This document shows, one piece after another, positions 53,454 through 62,133 of a DNA stretch of 64,000 nucleotides (position 1 is its first letter; each line of letters opens with the position of its first letter). The stretch is from assembly GCF_009674685.1 (NCBI RefSeq), contig NZ_WKJI01000002.1, positions 620,001 to 684,000 on the forward strand. Direction: 5' to 3'. The DNA is from Pedobacter puniceum (lineage in GTDB: Bacteria; Bacteroidota; Bacteroidia; Sphingobacteriales; Sphingobacteriaceae). A program made the translations under genes and the position numbers. The notes under the pieces were generated by a model. That model did not search any database and was not told the origin of the DNA. It saw only the letters and a program-made list of their open reading frames with translations.

Positions 53454-54457
53454 TAAAATTTAGTTGCTCTTTCGAATTGTTCCTTATTTGCTTGCATCAA
53501 CTCCGGATTTTTCTTAATTACCGGTAATGGTTGTAAAGTATCGTAATGGTTTGCATTAATAACTGATTGTCTTGACACCTGTCTTGGCCCTTCAATTACC
53601 CAATCGTTTGTACTTTTCTTATCAAAACGACAAGTATTACAGATAAAATCTTCTACCTCGCCATAAACATCTTTCCTTGCTGTAACTCTTAATACCTCTT
53701 CGCCCTTATACCATAAGGTAACTTTACCAGAACAAGTAGGGCAATCTCTATGTGCTTCTACAGGTTTTGTAAACCAAACCCTATTTTTAAAACGGAAAGT
53801 TTTGTCTGTTAAAGCACCTACAGGGCAAACATCAATCACGTTACCAGAGAAATCATTGTCAATAGCTTTCTCTATATAAGTAGAAATTTCTGCATGGTCT
53901 CCTCTACCTAATACTCCGTGAACACGGTTATTGGTAATTTGGTCTGCTGTAAACACGCAACGGTAGCATAAAATACAACGGTTCATGTGTAGTTGAATTT
54001 TATCGCCAATATCTACACGGTCAAAAGTTCTTCTGTCAAACTCATAACGCGTAGTAGCCGCACCGTGTTCGTAGCTTAAATCTTGTAGATGACATTCACC
54101 AGCTTGATCGCAGATAGGGCAATCCAAAGGGTGGTTTATCAATAGCATTTCTACCACACCTTTTCTGGCTTCAATTACTTCTGGTGAAGTAATATTTTGC
54201 ACCTCCATACCATCCATTACAGTGGTTCTGCAACTTGCTACCAGCTTAGGCATGGGTCTAGGGTCTTTTTCAGAACCTTTACTCACCTTAACCAAACAAG
54301 TACGGCATTTACCACCGCTACCCTCTAGTTTAGAGTAATAACACATTGCCGGAGGCACTATATCTCCACCTATCTGCCTTGCAGCATTTAGGATAGAGGT
54401 TCTTGGCTCTACTTCAACGGGAATTCCGTCTATCGTAACTTTAATTTTATCAGACAA
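53453..54457 (-). CDS. nuoG: NADH-quinone oxidoreductase subunit G, short form
   Basis: 334-residue iron-sulfur protein holding only the electron-transfer part of NuoG. The 2Fe-2S cysteines are in AMCYYSKLEGSGGKCRTC and VASC. The HPLDCPICDQAGECHLQ segment gives the His/Cys3 4Fe-4S site, and CILCYRC with VIDVCPVGALTD gives another. A small CPTC...CNTC domain follows, and then the protein ends. The roughly 400-residue molybdopterin-like domain of E. coli NuoG is absent. I recall such short NuoG proteins as normal in Bacteroidota. A 197-base spacer with a structured repeat separates it from nuoF. Confidence 0.92.
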   Translation of the reverse strand: MSDKIKVTIDGIPVEVEPRTSILNAARQIGGDIVPPAMCYYSKLEGSGGKCRTCLVKVSKGSEKDPRPMPKLVASCRTTVMDGMEVQNITSPEVIEARKGVVEMLLINHPLDCPICDQAGECHLQDLSYEHGAATTRYEFDRRTFDRVDIGDKIQLHMNRCILCYRCVFTADQITNNRVHGVLGRGDHAEISTYIEKAIDNDFSGNVIDVCPVGALTDKTFRFKNRVWFTKPVEAHRDCPTCSGKVTLWYKGEEVLRVTARKDVYGEVEDFICNTCRFDKKSTNDWVIEGPRQVSRQSVINANHYDTLQPLPVIKKNPELMQANKEQFERATKF

Positions 54458-54502
54458 TTTTAAAAATTTAAAATGTTCAATTAAATCTATTTTTCTTTTT
54501 GG

Positions 54503-54605
54503 GCGTGTCCCTTTTAGGGCCGGGCTTTCCGCTGTATCTTTTTTATCTTATCCTTCGACTCCGCTCAGGATGACAAAAAAAGGATGCCGCTTCAATCCCT
54601 CACGC
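54503..54605 (-). repeat. Structured intergenic repeat between nuoF and nuoG
   Basis: A GC-rich island in an A/T-rich spacer. Its ends GCGTG (54503-54507) and CACGC (54601-54605) are inverted; inside are CCCTTTTAGGG, GGGCTTTCCGCTGTATC, a T-rich/A-rich imperfect stem, the tip CCTTCGACTCCGCTCAGG, and GGATGCCGCTTCAATCCCTC. The pieces match text I remember from intergenic repeats in many Bacteroidota. No gene can be read in it. Confidence 0.65.
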
Positions 54606-54629
54606 AAACCTATCTCTTTAAAAAAACCT

Positions 54630-54645
54630 ACACTTAAAAAAGTGT
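54630..54645 (-). other. Small hairpin after nuoF
   Basis: ACACTT (54630-54635) and AAGTGT (54640-54645) with four A residues as loop on the plus strand. On the minus strand it is followed by AGGTTTTTTT, 9 bases beyond the nuoF stop. A weak terminator or processing signal is possible. Confidence 0.4.
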
Positions 54646-54654
54646 AATCGTTTC

Positions 54655-56013
54655 TTAAACTTCTTCTGCTATTTTTATAGGATCAGCATAATGGGCTAAT
54701 CCATAATTTCTTTCTAAAGCTAATTTTGGCTCTTTAACATGCCATTCAAACTCATCCCTAAAATGACGAATAGCACTAGCCACCGGCCATGCCGCTGCAT
54801 CACCCAATGGGCAAATGGTATTTCCTTCTATCTTTTTAGATACATCTACTAAAAGGTCTATATCACTCATTTTACCATGACCGTACTCTAAACGATGTAG
54901 AACTTTCTCCATCCAACCTGTACCTTCACGGCAAGGAGAACATTGTCCGCAAGACTCATGGTGATAGAAACGACTAAAGTTCCAAGTATTTCTTACAATA
55001 CATTGGTCTTCATCTAAAACTACAAAACCACCAGAACCCAACATGGTTCCTGTAGCAAAACCACCTTCTGATAAAGACTCGTAAGACATTAAACGTTTAT
55101 CGCCATTAGCTAAATTTAAGATTAAGTTAGCAGGCAAGATAGGTACTGATGAACCACCAGCAACAACTGCTTTTAACCTCTTACCGTTAGCTATGCCTCC
55201 GCAATACTCATCAGAATAAATAAAATCTTCTACAGATAAGCCTAACTCAATTTCATAAACACCCGGCTTATTGATATTACCCGATGCAGAAATTAATTTA
55301 GTACCTGTTGATCTGCCAATACCAATTTTAGCGTATTCCTCACCACCTTCATTCACAATAGGCACTGTAGCTGCAATAGACTCAACGTTATTTACAACCG
55401 TTGGGCAACCATATAAACCCGCAATTGCCGGAAAAGGAGGTTTAATTCTTGGGTTTCCTCTTTTACCTTCTAAAGATTCTAAAAGTGCAGTTTCCTCACC
55501 ACAAATGTAAGCACCACCACCTGGTTGTACGTAAATCTCTAAATCGTAACCAGAACCTAATATATTTTTACCTAAGTAACCCGCTGCTTTTGCTTCTGCA
55601 ATTGCTTTCTCTAAGATTCTTATTTGCGGCATCATTTCGCCACGTACGTAAATATAACTGGTGTTTGCACCTAGAGCGTAACTACCAACTATCATCCCCT
55701 CAATTAAAGCATGAGGAATATGTGTCATCAGATACCTATCCTTAAAAGTACCAGGTTCTGATTCATCAGCATTACAAACCAAATAACGAGGCACACCTTC
55801 TGGCTTAGCCAAAAAGCTCCATTTCATCCCGGTAGGGAAACCTGCTCCTCCACGTCCACGTAATCCCGATTTCTTAACCTCTTCTACCACATCGTCTGAA
55901 GACATGGTTTTAAGGGCTTTTTCTACCGCTCTGTACCCGCCCTTTTCTTTATAAACCTGAAAAGTATTGATACCAGGTACGTTAATATGCTCAAGTAATA
56001 GTTTACGACCCAT
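54655..56013 (-). CDS. nuoF: NADH-quinone oxidoreductase subunit F
   Basis: 452-residue subunit that oxidises [22 protein letters not shown] near residues 50-67 is the FMN/NADH glycine-rich motif, and [17 protein letters not shown] and [19 protein letters not shown]-type [20 protein letters not shown] follow. The 4Fe-4S (N3) cysteines are in [13 protein letters not shown] and [10 protein letters not shown]. Length is standard. It is separated from nuoE by 146 bases with GAGTATTGAG repeats and from nuoG by 197 bases. Confidence 0.98.
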   Translation of the reverse strand: MGRKLLLEHINVPGINTFQVYKEKGGYRAVEKALKTMSSDDVVEEVKKSGLRGRGGAGFPTGMKWSFLAKPEGVPRYLVCNADESEPGTFKDRYLMTHIPHALIEGMIVGSYALGANTSYIYVRGEMMPQIRILEKAIAEAKAAGYLGKNILGSGYDLEIYVQPGGGAYICGEETALLESLEGKRGNPRIKPPFPAIAGLYGCPTVVNNVESIAATVPIVNEGGEEYAKIGIGRSTGTKLISASGNINKPGVYEIELGLSVEDFIYSDEYCGGIANGKRLKAVVAGGSSVPILPANLILNLANGDKRLMSYESLSEGGFATGTMLGSGGFVVLDEDQCIVRNTWNFSRFYHHESCGQCSPCREGTGWMEKVLHRLEYGHGKMSDIDLLVDVSKKIEGNTICPLGDAAAWPVASAIRHFRDEFEWHVKEPKLALERNYGLAHYADPIKIAEEV

Positions 56014-56159
56014 ATTTTTTAGCTATGAGATGTGAGTATTGAGTATTGAGAAATAAAATTCTCACAACCTAATCACACATCATTTTGAACCTTATTATTT
56101 GTGATAATGAAATTTATACAACCATGAAGGTCTAAAATCTCATATCTCAATACTCAAAT
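56014..56159. repeat. nuoE-nuoF spacer with inverted GAGTATTGAG repeats
   Basis: TATGAGATGTGAGTATTGAGTATTGAG begins near 56025 (shown here in two overlapping GAGTATTGAG units), and its inverse TCTCATATCTCAATACTCAAATC is at about 56138-56160. Between them is A/T-rich sequence. No gene is present. Confidence 0.6.
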
Positions 56160-56672
56160 CTATTTATTTTTCAAATTTTCAATTAACTGATCTACAGACT
56201 CCGGAGTTAAATTCTCATAGAATGTATACTCTGGACCAATTTGTAAAACCGGAGCGTAGCCACAAGCAGCTAAACATTCTACCCCACGATAACTAAATAA
56301 ACCATCGGCAGTAACTTCACCTTCTTTAACTCCTAGCTTCTGGCCTATATAATCCATAATTTTTTCTGCACCAACTAAACAACATGGTCCAGTACGACAA
56401 ACTTCCAAAACATACTTGCCTTGTGGTTTTAAGAAAAACATGGTATAAAAGGTAGCTACCTCATAAACTTCTATAGGTTGTATGTTTAGATATTCTGCCA
56501 CTTTATCCATGGCGGCAGAACTTAGCCACCCATAAACCGCTTGTACTTCATGTAGAATAGGTAGCAAAGCAGATTTACTTCTTCCTTCCGGATAACGGCT
56601 AACAATTTCATCAAACTTTGAAATTAATGCTGATGAAAATTCTACCGATTGTACTTCTTCAACTCTAAGCAT
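56160..56672 (-). CDS. nuoE: NADH-quinone oxidoreductase subunit E
   Basis: 170-residue thioredoxin-like 2Fe-2S subunit (cluster N1a). The four ligands are in CRTGPC (C-x4-C) and CLAAC (C-x3-C), in VCRTGPCCLVGAEKIMDYIG and GVECLAACGYAPVLQIG. The helical N-terminus (YPEGRSKSALLPILHEVQAV) is standard. Its start overlaps the nuoD stop region by eight bases. Confidence 0.97.
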   Translation of the reverse strand: MLRVEEVQSVEFSSALISKFDEIVSRYPEGRSKSALLPILHEVQAVYGWLSSAAMDKVAEYLNIQPIEVYEVATFYTMFFLKPQGKYVLEVCRTGPCCLVGAEKIMDYIGQKLGVKEGEVTADGLFSYRGVECLAACGYAPVLQIGPEYTFYENLTPESVDQLIENLKNK

Positions 56673-57900
56673 CTAACTCTCCCGCTATAATGTTTAAACT
56701 AGACATATTAATAATTGCATCAGAAAGCAGCATACCACTGCTCATTGGTGCATACATTTGGTAATTTATAAAACTTGGTCTACGGAAATGTAAACGGTAA
56801 GGCGTTCTTCCTCCATCATTTACTAAATAAAAACCAAGCTCGCCGTTACCGCCTTCTACAGCATGATAAACTTCTGTTTTTGGAGTTTCTACTTCACCCA
56901 TCACTATTTTAAAGTGATAAATTAAAGCCTCCATATTATTATAAACCTGCTCTTTAGGCGGCAAGTAAAATTCTGGAACATCAGCATGGAAAACGCCTTT
57001 TGGCTCTTTTTCTATTTTCTCTAATGCTTGCTCAATAATTCTTAAAGACTGCCACATTTCTTCATTTCTTAAAATGAATCTGTCATAAACATCTCCTGTG
57101 GTACCTACCGGAATTTCAAAATCAAAATCTTGGTAAGAAGCATAAGGTTCGTTTACACGAACATCATAATCAACACCTGTAGCTCTTAAAATTGGTCCGC
57201 TCCAGCTGTAACTCATGGCTACTTCTGGACTTACTGCACCAACACCAGATGTTCTTTCAATAAATATTCTGTTTCTGTTAAACAAAGCTTCAAACTCCTT
57301 TAAAATAGGAGGGAAGTTTTTAATAAACTTCTTAATTTTTTGGAAGGTTATCTCATTAAAATCGCGTTCAAAACCACCTATTCTACCAATGTTAGTAGTT
57401 AAACGAGCTCCACATACTTCCTCAAATATTTCGTAAATATGCTCTCGCTCTTCCATCAAGTATAAGAAGCCAGAGAAAGCACCTGTATCAACACCTAAAA
57501 TACCGTTACATATTAAATGGTCTGCAATGCGGCTTAGCTCCATTACAATAACCCTCATGTAATCTACTCTTTTAGGAGTTTTAATATCTAAAAGTTTTTC
57601 AACTGTCATGTGCCATCCCATATTATTAATAGGAGATGAGCAGTAGTTTAATCTATCAGTAAGTGTTGTTATTTGATAAAAAGGGCGATGCTCTGCAATT
57701 TTTTCAAAAGCCCTATGGATATAACCTATGGTAGAAACACCGCTTACGATACGTTCTCCATCCATCTGCAAAACATTTTGGAAAACACCATGTGTTGCAG
57801 GGTGTGTTGGCCCAAGGTTAAGCGTTGTTAACTCACCTTGTGGGTCATTATCTGTATATACAGGACGGTTTGGAGTTATTTCTGTAATAAAATTGCTCAT
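56665..57900 (-). CDS. nuoD: NADH-quinone oxidoreductase subunit D
   Basis: 411-residue 49-kDa-type subunit that lines the quinone site. LGPTHPATHGVFQNVLQMDG near residues 29-48 carries the quinone-binding histidine region. YIHRAFEKIAEHRPFYQIT, LNYCSSPINNMGWHMTVEKL and the C-terminal PYRLHFRRPSFINYQMY with SLNIIAGELDA are family hallmarks. It is separate from NuoC here, not fused. There are 8 bases after nuoC and an 8-base overlap with nuoE. Confidence 0.98.
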   Translation of the reverse strand: MSNFITEITPNRPVYTDNDPQGELTTLNLGPTHPATHGVFQNVLQMDGERIVSGVSTIGYIHRAFEKIAEHRPFYQITTLTDRLNYCSSPINNMGWHMTVEKLLDIKTPKRVDYMRVIVMELSRIADHLICNGILGVDTGAFSGFLYLMEEREHIYEIFEEVCGARLTTNIGRIGGFERDFNEITFQKIKKFIKNFPPILKEFEALFNRNRIFIERTSGVGAVSPEVAMSYSWSGPILRATGVDYDVRVNEPYASYQDFDFEIPVGTTGDVYDRFILRNEEMWQSLRIIEQALEKIEKEPKGVFHADVPEFYLPPKEQVYNNMEALIYHFKIVMGEVETPKTEVYHAVEGGNGELGFYLVNDGGRTPYRLHFRRPSFINYQMYAPMSSGMLLSDAIINMSSLNIIAGELDA

Positions 57901-57908
57901 GATTTAGC

Positions 57909-58412
57909 TTATCGTCCGAAAAAATAATCTTTTTTATCTACTCTGTTAGGATCTTCTAAAGGATACTCTCTCCTCATTGGAAATACAGTCATATCATCTA
58001 CATTCAAGATTCTTCTTAAATCAGGGTGACCAATAAACTGTATGCCGAAAAAGTCAAAAGTCTCACGTTCCATCCAATTTGCCCCATCCCATAACACCGT
58101 AGCGGTAGGAATTGTTGGGTCTGAAACAGGAATAAAAACTTTTATTCTTATTCTAACATTGTTGTAAAAGCTGTGTAAATGATAAATCACACCTAAAGCA
58201 TTTTCCTTTTCAGGATAATGAATAGCCGTAATATCAGTTAAGAAGTTGAATTTTAGCTCTTCATCATTTTTTAAAAATGCTAAGAGGTCTGAAATTACTG
58301 TTCTTGTAGCTTCAAAAGTTAACAAACCGTAAGGCTCTGATATGGCCGAGATTTGCTCGCCATACTTAGCTGTTAGTTTTTCTATTAAATGCTGATTTGA
58401 AATCTTGCCCAT
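57909..58412 (-). CDS. nuoC: NADH-quinone oxidoreductase subunit C
   Basis: 167-residue 30-kDa-type subunit. The family signature is at the C-terminus: WMERETFDFFGIQFIGHPDL followed by RRILNVDDMTVFPMRREYPL. The N-terminal half is an alpha/beta domain that packs on NuoD. Its start overlaps the nuoB stop by one base. Confidence 0.97.
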   Translation of the reverse strand: MGKISNQHLIEKLTAKYGEQISAISEPYGLLTFEATRTVISDLLAFLKNDEELKFNFLTDITAIHYPEKENALGVIYHLHSFYNNVRIRIKVFIPVSDPTIPTATVLWDGANWMERETFDFFGIQFIGHPDLRRILNVDDMTVFPMRREYPLEDPNRVDKKDYFFGR

Positions 58413-58954
58413 TACTGGATTCCGTATTTAGCTAATAATTGTGCGTACTCAGGAGAATTTCTTCTTCTTAAAGATTCATTTTTAACCAACTCCTGTATTT
58501 TATTGAAACCATCAATGATAGCTTCTGGTCTTGGCGGACAGCCAGGTACATAAACGTCTACTGGTATAATTTCATCAATACCTTGTAAAACAGAATAAGT
58601 ATCAAAAATACCACCACTAGATGCACAAGCACCTACTGATATTACCCAACGCGGCTCTGCCATTTGTATATATACCTGCTTTAATACTGGAGCCATTTTT
58701 TTCGCTATGGTACCCATTACCATTAATAAATCTGCTTGACGAGGAGAAAAAGAAGGTCTTTCTGATCCAAATCTTGAAAAATCATAATGAGAACCCATGG
58801 TTGCCATAAACTCAATTCCACAACAAGAGGTAGCAAAAGGTAGAGGCCACAAAGAGTGAGAACGAGCCAGACCAATTACTTTATCTAATGAAGTAGCAAA
58901 GAATCCTGATCCTTCTACTCCTGCAGGTGCTTCAACAATATTAATTTCACTCAT
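58412..58954 (-). CDS. nuoB: NADH-quinone oxidoreductase subunit B
   Basis: 180-residue subunit holding the terminal 4Fe-4S cluster N2. Ligands are the tandem cysteines in SCCGIEFMA, the cysteine in GACASSGGIFDTY and that in VPGCPPRPEAI. SPRQADLLMVMGTIAKKMAP is a conserved segment. It is preceded by a 114-base spacer with a terminator-like hairpin and a TAAATTTG box, so its expression may be set partly apart from nuoA. Confidence 0.98.
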   Translation of the reverse strand: MSEINIVEAPAGVEGSGFFATSLDKVIGLARSHSLWPLPFATSCCGIEFMATMGSHYDFSRFGSERPSFSPRQADLLMVMGTIAKKMAPVLKQVYIQMAEPRWVISVGACASSGGIFDTYSVLQGIDEIIPVDVYVPGCPPRPEAIIDGFNKIQELVKNESLRRRNSPEYAQLLAKYGIQ

Positions 58955-58984
58955 AACTGTATCCTTTTCTTAGAAAACTAAAAA

Positions 58985-59008
58985 GGCCCACTGATGTTTC
59001 AGTAAGCC
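58985..59008 (-). promoter_or_regulatory. Terminator-like hairpin between nuoA and nuoB
   Basis: GGC (58985-58987) and ACTGA (58990-58994) pair with TCAGT (58999-59003) and GCC (59006-59008) around TGTT, with an unpaired two-base step. Read on the minus strand it is followed by CTTTTTAG. It could attenuate or process the nuo transcript. Confidence 0.5.
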
Positions 59009-59068
59009 GCAAATTTATTAAGATTTAAACTAAACGAAGCTGATTATGCTTATTTAGAATAATTCTAC

Positions 59069-59434
59069 TTAATCCCACTCTAGGGCTTTCTTTTTTATAA
59101 CATAAATGAAGCCTAAAAGTAAGGTTCCCATAAAAATAAACATTTCTATTAGTCCATTTAGACCAAATTCTCTAAAGTTTACTGCCCATGGATACATAAA
59201 AATTACCTCGACATCAAAAAGCACAAAAAGGATAGCCACAACAAAGTATTTGATAGAGAAAGGTTGACGAGCATTACCCACTACTTCAATACCTGACTCA
59301 AATGCTGTTAACTTAACATCCGTTGTTTTACGCTTTGGACCTATAAGGTGTGTAATACCCATGGTTAAAGCAACAAAACCTAAAGCAACTAAAAGTTGCA
59401 TAATAATAGGAAGATAATCTACTGGAGCACTCAT
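59069..59434 (-). CDS. nuoA: NADH-quinone oxidoreductase subunit A
   Basis: 121-residue three-helix subunit of complex I. Family motif FESGIEVVGNARQPFSIKYF (conserved FExG start), then the second helix FVVAILFVLFDVEVIFMYPW with the conserved D and E of the LFDVEVIF motif. It is the first gene of nuoA-N. A TATATTTG promoter box lies 18 bases upstream of its start. Confidence 0.97.
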   Translation of the reverse strand: MSAPVDYLPIIMQLLVALGFVALTMGITHLIGPKRKTTDVKLTAFESGIEVVGNARQPFSIKYFVVAILFVLFDVEVIFMYPWAVNFREFGLNGLIEMFIFMGTLLLGFIYVIKKKALEWD

Positions 59435-59451
59435 TATTATTTATTTTGGCG

Positions 59452-59459
59452 CAAATATA
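59452..59459 (-). promoter_or_regulatory. Probable -7 promoter box for the nuo cluster
   Basis: Minus strand TATATTTG, a full -7 consensus match, 17 bases before the nuoA ATG. The -33 region has T-rich sequence but no clean TTTG at the expected distance. It lies just past the terminator of the TPR gene. Confidence 0.5.
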
Positions 59460-59477
59460 ATGATTAATACAAATTGA

Positions 59478-59506
59478 AAAAGGGATAGTTTTAAGCTATC
59501 CCTTTT
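59478..59506 (-). terminator. Terminator after the TPR gene
   Basis: AAAAGGGATAG (59478-59488) pairs with CTATCCCTTTT (59496-59506), 11 bp with a seven-base loop. On the minus strand the stem is followed by a T-rich tail, 10 bases past the TPR gene stop. It separates the TonB locus from nuo. Confidence 0.8.
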
Positions 59507-59515
59507 ATTTTTTTA

Positions 59516-61207
59516 TTATGATGCCTTTAAAGCTTTTAAAGCATCCTGAATTTTTGCATTTCCTGGGTCTATGGCTAGTGCCTTATCAAAATACTCTTTG
59601 GCTTTAGCTTTATCTTTAGTGATGTAATAACCACCATTATAAGAGTAAGCCTCTACCAAATTGGTTTTATCACGCTCTGTTAAAGCTACAGGTGGACTAG
59701 CAGTTTGCTTTGCTAAAGTAAGTTCAATATACTTATCGTAAGCTTTAACACCTTTTTGCTCAGCATCTGTAGGATCTAAATAATATTCAACCCTAGCTAA
59801 ATATAAGTAAGCATCGGCATTTTTAGCCTTTTCTGCTACATAAGTAAAAGCACTATCGGCTAATAATAAAGTTTTCTTTATTTGTACAGCGTCTTGAGGT
59901 TGTTTGTTAGCTAATTCAATAGCATAGTAGAAGTAATTAGAGTAACCTAAATAAAACCAATCAGTAAATGAAGCTTTAGGCTGTTTTGAAATTTTCTCGT
60001 AAAACTGAGCTGCTTTACCATATTTCTTCGCAACGAAATAAGCTTTTGCGATAATTCCTAAAACCTCTGTATTAGTAGTATCTAATTCATAGGCTTTTAA
60101 ATAGCTATTAATAGCCAAAGAATCTTGCTTCTTGCTTTGATATGCTCTACCTAAGAAAACAAAATCTGTAGCAATTAATCTGCTCTTATCAATAGAGTTT
60201 TGGAATTTAGAAAGAGTTTCAATTGCTAAATCGCTATTACCATTTTCTGACGCAGCGTAACCTAAAAATCTTTCTGCTAATTTATACTCAGGGTTGCTAC
60301 CGTATTGACTAATAAAGCTTTTCGCTTCTTTTTCTAAAGTAGCCCAATCTGTAGCATTTAACAAGAAAATTAAATATCTATATCTTGAATCCGCAGAACG
60401 ATCTGTTAAATCAAGATATTTTGAGTACATATCTTTTGCTTTAGGCAAAAGTTCTGGTCTTTTGGCCGGAAACTGAGATGCCCAACGATAGTAGTTTTCT
60501 GCTAAAGCTCTGTAAGCAGGTCCAAAATTTGGATCTTTTTGGATAACACCATTTAAGGTAGTCTCTGCTAATTCAAAATTATAAGCCTGAGTCCAGATTT
60601 CACCAACATTAACATCTACAATTAATAAATCAGCTTGATATCCTTTTGCTGCTCTGTAAGCATCGGCAGCTTCACTATTTTTCTTTTGAGCTTTGTACGC
60701 ATTAGCCATAGCAATGTGCAACTCAGGATCTTTTTCACCATTTTCTTTGGCTTTGTTAAACCACTCAAAAGCTTTATCTAAATCTTGTGAACCTTCATAG
60801 GTATATGCTTTACCGATATAGATGAACTCTTTATAGTCCTTCTTTTTCATATCAGCAGTAGCTTTTGCAAAATTTGCCTGTGCTGCAGATACATTTTTTG
60901 CAAAAAGATCGGTAGCTCCTAAACCTATATAGTTTAAAGAGAACTTTGGATTGGCAGCAATACCTTTATTAAAGATAATTTTTGCTGAATCAGGATTATT
61001 TAGTTGTAGATACAAGTCTCCGAAATAATAATAATTCTCGGCATTTGTAGCTTGTGTAGTAATTAAATTATTAAAAATTGATTTTGCTTTTTGAAACTGC
61101 TCTGCAGTAACCGCTTTACGGGCATCTTGTAAACTCTGAGCCATAGTTACCGTTCCCCACGTTAACAAACCTATGACTCCGATCGCAACTCTCTTATTCA
61201 TGTTCAT
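59516..61207 (-). CDS. TPR-repeat exported protein
   Basis: 563-residue protein with a signal peptide (MNMNKRVAIGVIGLLTWGTV then TMAQ) and about ten tetratricopeptide repeats, for example ENYYYFGDLYLQLNNPDSAK, PELHIAMANAYKAQKKNSEA, DFVFLGRAYQSKKQDSLAIN and TEVLGIIAKAYFVAKKYGKA. Starts at M1 or M3 are equivalent. It is predicted periplasmic and a protein-protein scaffold. It is the last gene of exbD-exbD-tonB-small membrane protein-PstS-like-TPR on one strand, with a terminator behind it. Its conserved location suggests a link to TonB function, but this is unproven. Confidence 0.9.
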   Translation of the reverse strand: MNMNKRVAIGVIGLLTWGTVTMAQSLQDARKAVTAEQFQKAKSIFNNLITTQATNAENYYYFGDLYLQLNNPDSAKIIFNKGIAANPKFSLNYIGLGATDLFAKNVSAAQANFAKATADMKKKDYKEFIYIGKAYTYEGSQDLDKAFEWFNKAKENGEKDPELHIAMANAYKAQKKNSEAADAYRAAKGYQADLLIVDVNVGEIWTQAYNFELAETTLNGVIQKDPNFGPAYRALAENYYRWASQFPAKRPELLPKAKDMYSKYLDLTDRSADSRYRYLIFLLNATDWATLEKEAKSFISQYGSNPEYKLAERFLGYAASENGNSDLAIETLSKFQNSIDKSRLIATDFVFLGRAYQSKKQDSLAINSYLKAYELDTTNTEVLGIIAKAYFVAKKYGKAAQFYEKISKQPKASFTDWFYLGYSNYFYYAIELANKQPQDAVQIKKTLLLADSAFTYVAEKAKNADAYLYLARVEYYLDPTDAEQKGVKAYDKYIELTLAKQTASPPVALTERDKTNLVEAYSYNGGYYITKDKAKAKEYFDKALAIDPGNAKIQDALKALKAS

Positions 61208-61239
61208 GATCTTCGTTTTTAATATATGGTTCCTATTTT

Positions 61240-62133
61240 CTAATTATATACATTTATTTGTCTTGATGGCAAAGAATCTGGCGCTAAACCCGCTTTTAAG
61301 ATAATTCTTTGCCCTATGTCACTAGCTAAGAAGGCTGCAAAACCTGTACCTAAACCAGCTTTACCTTGGCAATCTATTAAATACAAATCTCTTATCAAAG
61401 GATAAGAACCAGTTTTTAGATTGCTTTGTGTTGGTAATTGATATTTGCCCTTCTTATCTTTAACCGCCATAAATTTAATTTTTTCTATATCCTCTACCAA
61501 ATCTAGAGTTGGTCTTTTTAACCAACTTACACTTAAAACGCCAATAGCATTAGGATTATTTTTAACGTACTGAATAACTTCTTTACTTGATTTTAGTGCG
61601 TATACATTACTTTCTGGCAATTTGCTTATTGTAGCTAGCTCCATTAGGTATTCTACTGTACTAGACTTAGGGTTATCAAAAACTAAATCAGTATTATTAT
61701 TAGACTTTCCTGACAAAATAGCTTTAAGCTCATCTAAAGTGATGAGGCTGTCTTGATTGCTTTTACCGGTAATAATAGCAATACCATCAGTAGCAAATTT
61801 GGTAGCTCTAATTTTGATTTTCTTTTCTTCGAAATATTTGGCTTCATTTGCTTTAAGTTCTCTTGGAAGAACGGCAACTGCTATACTATCATTCACAAAT
61901 AAATCAAGAACCTCTTTTAAAGGTTTGTAAACCATTTTAATTTGAGCTCTTTTATATTGATTCGAAAAGATTTGATGCTCATCATCTATAATGGTGTAAA
62001 GAGATTCATCTGCTAGTATTTGTGCTGTGCCAAAAGTATAATTTTCTTCGCCTTGAGATTCTGGCGCTCTTTGCTGGCAGCCTATAGAAAAAACTAATAA
62101 GAGAAGCGCTAAAACTTTAGATAAACTATTCAT
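61240..62133 (-). CDS. PstS-like substrate-binding lipoprotein
   Basis: 297-residue periplasmic-binding-protein-like lipoprotein. The signal VLALLLLVFSIGC places the lipid cysteine at about residue 19. The core resembles phosphate-binding PBP_like_2 domains: YTFGTAQILADESLYTIIDD, VAVLPRELKANEAKYFEEKK, KFATDGIAIITGKSN (a PstS-type segment) and AIGVLSVSWLKRP. No phosphate permease genes are nearby. It overlaps the preceding small gene by eight bases and lies in the tonB operon, so a role in TonB-linked uptake or sensing is more likely than classical phosphate transport. Ligand unknown. Confidence 0.85.
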   Translation of the reverse strand: MNSLSKVLALLLLVFSIGCQQRAPESQGEENYTFGTAQILADESLYTIIDDEHQIFSNQYKRAQIKMVYKPLKEVLDLFVNDSIAVAVLPRELKANEAKYFEEKKIKIRATKFATDGIAIITGKSNQDSLITLDELKAILSGKSNNNTDLVFDNPKSSTVEYLMELATISKLPESNVYALKSSKEVIQYVKNNPNAIGVLSVSWLKRPTLDLVEDIEKIKFMAVKDKKGKYQLPTQSNLKTGSYPLIRDLYLIDCQGKAGLGTGFAAFLASDIGQRIILKAGLAPDSLPSRQINVYN

